Source: Impatiens glandulifera (Eukaryota; Streptophyta; Magnoliopsida; Ericales; Balsaminaceae). From it: DNA of 64,000 nucleotides. The notes beneath the pieces are model-generated. The model had not been told where the DNA came from. It ran no database searches and saw only the letters and a program-made list of their open reading frames with translations. The stretch lies in NCBI RefSeq assembly GCF_907164915.1, contig NC_061862.1:128473641-128537640 (forward strand), read 5' to 3'. Each line of letters begins with the position of its first letter. Within the stretch, counting starts at the first letter, position 1. A program made the translations under genes and the position numbers. Positions 57,093 to 64,000 of the stretch are shown one piece after another.

Positions 57093-59622
57093 TCATCTCT
57101 AAAGTTGGTTTATCAATAGAAAAGTCTTAATCTGTCAAACACGCTTCATGTCAGATGTAAAAAAAAATTTATTGGATGTGCAAAGAATAGTGCACCGTTA
57201 TTGAACTGTGTGCATGAGGATGAGACATTATGCTTAAATCAAGGACCCACATTTTGCCCCTCTGTCGCTATGTCGCACATATTGTCTGCTCAACCTCACC
57301 TTATCTCCAAAGTTACTATTGTCTCCATTTCGTCATCATCAAGAGTCCTAATAAGCTAGGCTTTCTCATTTCTTATTTAAATAGTTAATTAATACTATTA
57401 CTTATTAAACTATTTTTACTTATCAGGAACAATATTGTAGCCAAATCGCTTCGGGCATAGATAGGTCCTTCGACGCTTACACTTAGTACCGCTTCAAAAT
57501 CATGGTGGGTATCACAAAATAAATGACCATCAATTGGTCATCAGTCCTTTTCACAACCCTAGTGACCATGGTGATGCTCCCGAAGAAGCAGCACACTGGA
57601 TTTACTGTGCAAATCAGCAAGATGCTCGAGAACCTCAAGGTAAATGTAGGCCGAGGGAGTGAAACCCATCTAGGATTCTGACCACCAGGACGATCATTAA
57701 ATATATTTTCAAGATAAGAGGGGTGCAGGACTCCATCCTCGAAATATCCGTACAACCTTCGAGTGGACAGTCAACAACCCTCTCCAAGCAACCAACACCA
57801 GAAAAGAGAAGGAGGCTGATTCTTAATGAATCTATTAAGAGCTCAAGCAACCGAGCCCTTGACTTAACATGAGAGTCAGTCGAGACTACTTCTGAGGCCA
57901 AGAAGGAACAACTAGAGGAAACCACAACAAAGACAGCAACAGACTCTGATGTAGTAATTGAAGTAAATGTCACTACAGTCTCTACTACAACTTCGGAGGT
58001 AACCTTTGTGGTAGTGGTTACAACTAAAGTGTCAACTGTACGTCTTGATGTAGTACCATCTGCCATGTCTACTGAAGGCCCTTCTACAACATAACCAATA
58101 AAAGCAACTCCACCAGCAGTCGTTTTACTAAGAACTGTCTCACCAGAAACTACCAATGAAGCAGCTCCTATTGCTAAAGGTTTGGAAATAAGAGAACCAG
58201 TCACAACTACTGCATGACATGTCAAAGTTGTAGGTAAAGTAAAAGAAGTTGTGGTATTTGAACCCAAGACTCCCTCCCCAGTACAACTCAGCATAAATCT
58301 GATAATGGAGGAGATCGAGGAGAAAGCGAAGGAAAGGCTGAAACTCTTCAACAAAAGGAGCAACATGAGGCTTCACGGGAGGTTCTCTGATTTTCTAACA
58401 AGTGATAACTATCTTAACAAGAAGATTGAAGGGTTGATATTTCAAGAGAATGCAATCCTGAAGTGGACCTCTACTACCAACATTCAGGAGGCTCTAAAAA
58501 GGAGGGAGTTAGTTGCAATCAATCTTAGAGGAGCTAACCTGCAAACACTCATTCACCATAGGATGGCCAATTATAGGGAAAAGGACAAAACCACATGGAT
58601 GGATGGTATAGTTAATGAGATGCTGCAACAAATCCTAGACTCACTCACCTCGAGAGCCATGTAATCAAGCATGGTACTGAGTCTTCCGGTGTTCCTAGGT
58701 TATCATGGGAACCACTCATTGCATCCAACGCAAGCCCTCTAGACTCCCACTTGACGGAATTCCCGACTCCACTCCTCCACTAGAATCAGTTCTAGTCAAT
58801 GTAGTGCCAATCAGCCCAGCTGCTGAGAAGCAATCTTCCCTGACCGAGCAGCAACTCAACCCAACTAAGCAGCAAACCTAACTGGCTACATCCAGTCACT
58901 CTGTAGCATCAACTAAAATATTCATAGACATTTGTGCGGAGTTTGAGTAGTCTGAATTCATATCTATAGAGCTACAATAGGTTCCTCCTCCACAATCATC
59001 TCAAAAAGAGCCTATGCCAGCAGCCGACAAGGAAGTGGAAATTTAGGAAGGTGAACATGTTCTTCCCTTAAAAATGCTACCAGTCGTATCCACACATTAA
59101 CAATCGACTCCTCATTCACCAGACGAGTTATCACATGGGACGACGGATCTCCACGACTTTATCCAAGATTCCTTTGTCCCGTTGCAATAGAGCATTTCCA
59201 CTCTCTTTGGAGAAATAAAATCTATTAAAGAGTGAGTGTTAGAAGCCTCAACAACGTTAGCCTAGGATAAGCTTCTGGAACATGTCGCGAAGAGTAATAT
59301 AGAGACTGCTATAATCAGGGAATCTTTGAGCAGGTTCAAACACGTATTGAGCAATTCCCTCAAATCTCACAATAGGGAGCTCTCCGCAAAGATTGACACA
59401 ATCGGATTACAGATTGTTGAAGTCATTGACTTCCTTAAACGGTTGGGGGATGTTGATGTTATAAAGGGGGAAAGTAGCGAAGGGAAACCTGTGAAGGGGA
59501 AACCTGGAAGAGGAAGATGGCAAGGCAGAGAAGCCAACTGGAGTGGGCTCAAGCAACCTATAAAGGGGGAAATTTATATTCATAACGTAGTTTTAACATT
59601 TTTAAAAAGGGGAAATTATTAA
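57093..59622 (+). pseudogene. Accessory gene of E5, 3' part
   Basis: Continuation of 44665-45310 on the right of E4. After about 750 bp of decayed sequence, a Thr/Val/Ser-rich linker (57870-58250: ATDSDVVIEVNVTTVSTTTS) leads to the family helical domain at 58300-58664 (AILKWTSTTNIQEALKRREL and HHRMANYREKD), homologous to 25364 in E2 and 16250 in E3. A coil follows near 59326-59450, then a Gly/Arg/Lys tail (GKPGRGRWQGREANW). Several stops and frame changes. The minus-strand open frame at 57635-58366 is an antisense artefact of the low-complexity linker. Confidence 0.68.
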
Positions 59623-59655
59623 ATTAAAGTTAAAAGGCAAAAAAAGAGGAAATTT

Positions 59656-61010
59656 TGTTAAATTAAGATTAAAGGGAAAATCATTAAATTAAGTTGAATT
59701 ATGAAAAACGCTTAAATTGATTAAAATGAACTTAGGATGATTAAAACTAACAGTAGAGTGCTTTTGATGAATGAATAAAACTAAGTTCAACAATGTTTTA
59801 ATGCGTAGATAAAACCAAAGACTCGCTAGCAGCAGAGCTGCCAAATCAACAAAGTTTTCCAGTAGAAGAGTTGTTCAATCAGCAGAGTTGCTCAATTAAA
59901 AGAGTTCGCCAACAATAGAGTTGATCAAACTAAAGAGTTTCTCCTTCAGCAAAAGTAGAGTTTCCATCAGCAGACTCGCTATCAGCTGAGTTGCTCCATT
60001 AGTAGAGTTGTCATTAGTTGAAGACGTGCTAACAACAAAGTGCGCTGGAAGCAAAGTGGATCAAACAGTAGAGTGCATTAGCAGCAGAGTTGATCAAACA
60101 GAAGAGTGCGCTGGCAGTAGAACTGATCAACAACTGAGTTCTCTATCAGCAAAGTATCTCATCAGTAGAGTTGATCAACATCTGAGTACGTTATCAGCAG
60201 AGTAGCTCATCAATAGAGCTGATAATCAGAAGAGCTCGTTAGTAGCTGAGTTCCACATCAGCTACATGCTTATCAGATAAGTCAGGTAGATGAGCACTCA
60301 TAGATTGCAATACGACACAAATTTATAACCAGCTCTCTACTTTGTCATGCAAAACGATAAACGAATATTCCATTATATTGCGCACTAAAATCCCGTACAT
60401 TAGGAGTACGAAAAACGTACCGTTTCCATGTATCAATAAAATATAACTGACTGTTATTATACATGAAGGATAAAAAAGCTTGAGAGAATAACGGTGAATC
60501 CTCTGGAATTCTCTATGGCTCTTTGAAAATCATTACGTTAAGCATACACGAGACGATATACGTTGAGCGATAATCTATTGTATCATTATATAATCAATTT
60601 ACTTGTGTAAGTTGAACAAATAGTCGTCTATTATACAAGATAGTGTGAGAACTAGAAGATCAGACATGCAAGTGTTAAGACCTGTGATCTAAGAGAGTTT
60701 GTGTATAGTCTATACAAATCAAAGTCTCCTAGTAGAATCCTTCTGGAAACAGAAGAAAGGTTGATGTAGAAGTTTTATCTTTGAACATCCATAAAATCTT
60801 ATGTTGTCTTGCATTGCTTCATTCATTATTATATCTATCGCTTCAAATTCCACAAACATTTTCCGCACTTTAAACCTTTGAAGAGTTTGCTATAATTTAT
60901 TCTTGAATATAAACAGATTTTCAATCTTCAACAAGACTAAAATAATATTTATGTGAAAAATAGAACAATATTCAATCCCCTTTTACTATTGTCTTTTTTC
61001 CTGACTCTCA
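59656..61010 (+). repeat. Probable 3' LTR of E5
   Basis: A purine-rich stretch (AAAAAAAGAGGAAATT) precedes TGTTAAATTAAG at 59656. The right edge is placed at CTCTCA (61010) by analogy with other LTR ends of the group. Support: GTAGAAGTTTTATCTTTGAA plus CATCCATAAAAT at 60765-60796 and TTTTCCGCACTTT near 60860 match conserved positions in the LTRs of E2-E4. No 5' LTR copy is present, so both edges are provisional. Confidence 0.55.
59820..60270. repeat. CAGAGTTG-type degenerate tandem repeats in E5 LTR
   Basis: Units such as GCAGAGTTGATCAA and AGCTGAGTTGCTC recur every 15-30 bp. It is the E5 counterpart of the TTAGAC arrays in E2/E3 but with an unrelated sequence. Confidence 0.75.
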
Positions 61011-61279
61011 ATTTGATGACATTATATAATAGTTGAAAAACAATTTGAAATTTAGTTGACAATTATACTATTTTACTATATTTTTTTTATCATATTGTGT
61101 TCTTTTAATTATTTGAATATTTATTAAATGATTTTTGAGACATGTGATCTTAATTATTAATTTTAAATAAAAATGTATATAACTTTCAAAATTTTAATAT
61201 AAAAAATTGATATTTCACAATTTATCTTATTAATACTTATATTGTTATCACTAATAGAAAATAGGTCTTCTGTAACGAC

Positions 61280-61890
61280 TCCTAGTAACGGTGTTCGAAC
61301 GCCCTTACTAATATTTTTTATCAGTAACAGTTATATTAAGCCGTTACAATTATCAGTACATCAGTAACAGTTATATACACCGTTACAGATAAGGAGAGAT
61401 ATTTGTAACGGTTTTATTCCAAAACCGTTACAGATAGTATATCTGTAACGGTTATAAAGGAAACCGTTACAGAAAGCGAGCCGTCTTTTCAACATCTCTA
61501 CTAGTATCTGTAACGGTTATAGAGAAAACCGTTACAAATAAGGCTTCAGTTAAGGCTTCAGTGAGAGATATCTGTAACGGGTTTTTATGGAGACCGTTAC
61601 AAATACTCTATCTGTAACGGTTATAATGAAATCCGTTACAGAAAGCAAGCCGTCTTTTCAACATCTCAGCTAATATTTGTAACGGTTATAGAGAAAGCTG
61701 TTACAGATAAGACTTCAGTTAAAACTTTTGGTGAGGGATATGTGTAACGGTGTTTGATGAAAATCGTTACAGATAATCTATTAGTAACGGTTTTCACTAT
61801 AACTGTTATAGATAGAGTATCTGTCTTTTAAAATTCTCTATTAGTATCTGTAACGGTTTTCTATATAACCGTTACAGATACTCATTAATA
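61280..61890. repeat. Subterminal TAACGGTT array of CACTA-4
   Basis: ATCTGTAACGGTTAT and its complement alternate about 20 times, many as hairpins (for example 61440-61470, 61500-61550, 61850-61885). Probable binding sites for the element's own DNA-binding protein. No ORF. Confidence 0.85.
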
Positions 61891-62151
61891 AACCGCGCGC
61901 CTCCTTCTTCTTTTCTTTCTTTTCTTTTCTTCTTCCGTTTTCTTCCACGCCCGTTTCTTTTCCTTCTTCCGTCTAAAGTCGCCGCCGGTTATCATCTTCT
62001 TCTTCCGCCGATCTTCTTATTCCGCCCATTTTCTGATTCCGCCGATCATCCGCCCCAATCAGTTAAGTTCTTCTTCCCTCTTCTCTGTTCCATCCGTTTC
62101 TCTTATTCTGCCGACCAACATTCCGATCACCGCCGCGTTGCCTTCCGATCA

Positions 62152-63932
62152 ATGAGGTAAGTTCTTCTCTTTTTCCTCATTTCGGTTTTCTGAAATATTT
62201 TAGTGCCCATGCAATTGATTAGGTTAGTCTGATAATTTGTTAGGTTAGTATTTTTCATTGATTAGGTTGTTGTGAAACAATTTCAATGTATTGACGTTAG
62301 TTTGATGTTTTTGCAAATCTAATGAAATATCCTGAAATCAAAAGTTTGAAACTGTTGTTTGAATTGGATTTATAGCAGCAACGTTATTGTTCTATTCCTG
62401 AAAGTTAGAATCATAGTAGCCATTACTTAGTATTTCGAGGAGGAGACGGGGCAAGAACAAAAATAAGGCAGTTGGTAGATTGCAAGCGGGGCAAAAGATG
62501 AATCTTCAATTTAACCCGGTAGATGGTAAACCAATGTGCGAGAATAGGACAACTTGGTCGAGGCATATTGGGAGTGTCATTCGAGACTCCAATGCACTAC
62601 CTCACAGGACTTTGCGTTGGTCGGACCTGAGCTCTACATAGCTAGATCACATATGGATGGCTATCACGGTAACTTTTTATATTATTAAGTCCATTATGTA
62701 TTTATCACAATCTATAATCATTTTAATGTTGACTATTTAGGATCCTTTCGTGGCTGTGGGGGAGGACATCAACAACTATCGAAGACAAGGTTTATTTCAA
62801 GAAAAAAAATTATGGGATAGATGGAGATGTCATTGGAATACCATGTACATTAAAGCCCGTGAAGGTAACGAGCAAGCGATTAAGACAAATCCCCCTCCCG
62901 AGATCGAAATAAGTGATTGGCATTATCTACTTGATCGTCGCTTTCTCACTCTGGAATTCAAGGTAAATTAAAGTTTTTAAAAAGAGCTCTTACATTAATC
63001 ATTCATTAAACACAAATGTTTTCTTATTTGCAGAAAACAAGTACTGTGAATGCGCAAAATATGTCGCGTGTTGTGTACAAGAATCATGCGGGCAACATCT
63101 CATTTTCGCAAGTGGAGAAGCAAATGGTTCGTTTTATCATTGAATAACAAAGTTTATAATGTTATTACGTTTTTATTAATTATTAAATTTGTACAGGAGA
63201 AGACTACCGGTACGTCGCCTAATTTTGCGGAATTATTTCTGCACACTCATACAAAGAAACCAACCGTGTAAGATCCAAATCCGGAGGTTCCCCCTATTAT
63301 TCAAGAAAAAGTGGTAAGTCATGTTTATTAGTTTTATTTATTTTATGTATGTAATATTCAAATTTAATTTGTGTTTGTAGACTGCCTTGCGAACTACTAT
63401 AGAAGAAGACCCGAATAGAAATGAATTGTAGTTGGCTGAGTGCGCATTCGGGTCTCAAGGACATGGGCGAGTTGTGGGTTTGGGCTCCGGTGTTACACCT
63501 AGATCTTTTAGAGCTGATGCTCGTGGTGGTTCTAGCACACCGCGTAGTGACACGCAACATTTCCGTGAAGAAAATCGAATTTTACTTGAGGAGATGCAGA
63601 GGATGCGAGAGGAGCGTGCAGCAGAGAAGCTTTAGTCATGGAGAGAGTGTGAAGAAGCTTTACTCGAGCGTCAGATGAAGCGTGAGGAAGCACAAAGGCA
63701 GCGTGAAATGGAGCGCGAAGAATTACAAATGCAGCGTCAAGAGGAACGTGAAGAAGCTCGAAGGGAGAGACAACAATCATTGGTAGAGCGTGATAGAATG
63801 CGAGATGAGATGATTGAAATGAGATCGACGATAAACTTCTTATTATCCATGATTCCCGGTGCTCAACGTCCACCTGCCCCTCCCACTAGAGATGATGCCC
63901 CTCCCACTAGAGATGATGCCCCTTCCACTTGA
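62152..63932 (+). pseudogene. Transposase_24 (TNP1-like) gene of CACTA-4, broken
   Basis: Homologue of 4725-6436. Predicted exons: a tiny first exon with ATG at 62152 (donor at 62157), then 62441-62668, 62741-62962, 63034-63126, 63197-63313 and 63381-63932. Exons three to five are 222, 93 and 117 nt, the same lengths as in CACTA-1. Product motifs: basic RRRRGKNK, TTWSRHIGSVIRDS, LWDRWRCHWNTMYIKAREGN, ISDWHYLLDRRFLTLEFK, and a Glu/Arg-rich coiled coil with a short PPTRDDA repeat at the end. Breaks: a frame change near 62460, TAG at about 62640, and stops near 63270, 63427 and 63634. It would be the DNA-binding subunit if functional. Confidence 0.8.
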
Positions 63933-64000
63933 TCGTCGCTTTCCCACATGAATTATGGTTAGTTGAAATGTTATTTGAAGTACTTTAATTAATGGTTTTT

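Larger units (their letters stand above)
61249..64000 (+). mobile_element. Fourth CACTA element (CACTA-4), left end and single gene, runs off window
   Basis: Terminus CACTAATAGAAAATAGG at 61249. A subterminal array (61280-61890) of CTGTAACGGTT and complement AACCGTTACAG follows, then a CT-rich leader (61890-62156) and directly a Transposase_24-type gene (62152-63932). No TNP2 transposase lies between terminus and this gene, unlike CACTA-1. The right end is beyond 64000. Confidence 0.8.

Noticed and set aside
57635..58366. 243-codon minus-strand open frame rich in Val/Ser/Thr
   Set aside because: It is antisense to the low-complexity linker of the E5 accessory gene, whose + strand reading continues into the conserved helical domain. 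The frame is a composition artefact.

Overview
This window is nuclear DNA of a flowering plant, probably a eudicot. It is AT-rich and is almost entirely layered transposable elements around one convincing host gene. The plant assignment rests on CACTA (En/Spm) transposons with plant-type TNP2 and Transposase_24 genes, Ty1/copia retrotransposons with UBN2-type gag and an initiator-Met tRNA primer site, plant LINE reverse transcriptase remnants, and an intronless C2H2 zinc-finger gene with an EAR repression motif. I saw no tRNA, rRNA, CRISPR or bacterial feature.

Layout. 1-7340: a CACTA element on + (CACTA-1) with a broken TNP2 transposase and an apparently intact six-exon TNP1-like gene, closed by a subterminal repeat array. 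7736-12628: a second CACTA on - (CACTA-2), decayed and split by a LINE 3' fragment (10050-11225). 12629-14700: the left end of a third CACTA-like element with exon-like minus-strand sequence of unknown origin. 14706-20152: the 3' half of a large copia element on + (retroelement E3). 20153-21498: CACTA terminal sequence with a terminal inverted repeat. 21538-31738: a complete copia element on - (E2; 5-bp target duplication GTTCA) inserted into a LINE whose body resumes at 31739-33294. 33295-33760: another CACTA end. 34545-39540: the host island, with a C2H2 zinc-finger gene, a truncated duplicate of it 3.7 kb downstream, and an unidentified minus-strand ORF. 40470-44660: a truncated copia element on - (E6). 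44665-45973 plus 57093-61010: one copia 3' half on + (E5), split by a complete 11.1-kb copia element on - (E4, 45974-57087; target duplication AGTGT). 61249-end: the start of a fourth CACTA (CACTA-4) carrying only the Transposase_24-type gene.

The most interesting system is the E2/E3/E4/E5 group. These copia elements resemble Sireviruses: long LTRs, large size, a polypurine tract that is repeated in E4, and extra coding sequence downstream of pol. All four carry an accessory gene whose product has an N-terminal domain of the type databases call 'putative plant transposon protein', then a Ser/Thr/Lys-rich linker, a helical or coiled-coil region and, in three of four, an RGG-like tail. E4 carries three diverged copies in tandem. 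The accessory genes have TATA-like sequences just upstream, and pol has been partly or wholly deleted in E2 and E4 while gag and the accessory genes remain. The LTRs differ greatly in their tandem or palindromic repeats but share one conserved block. Nearly every transposon gene here has stops or frameshifts; the C2H2 gene and the CACTA-1 TNP1-like gene are the two that look intact.
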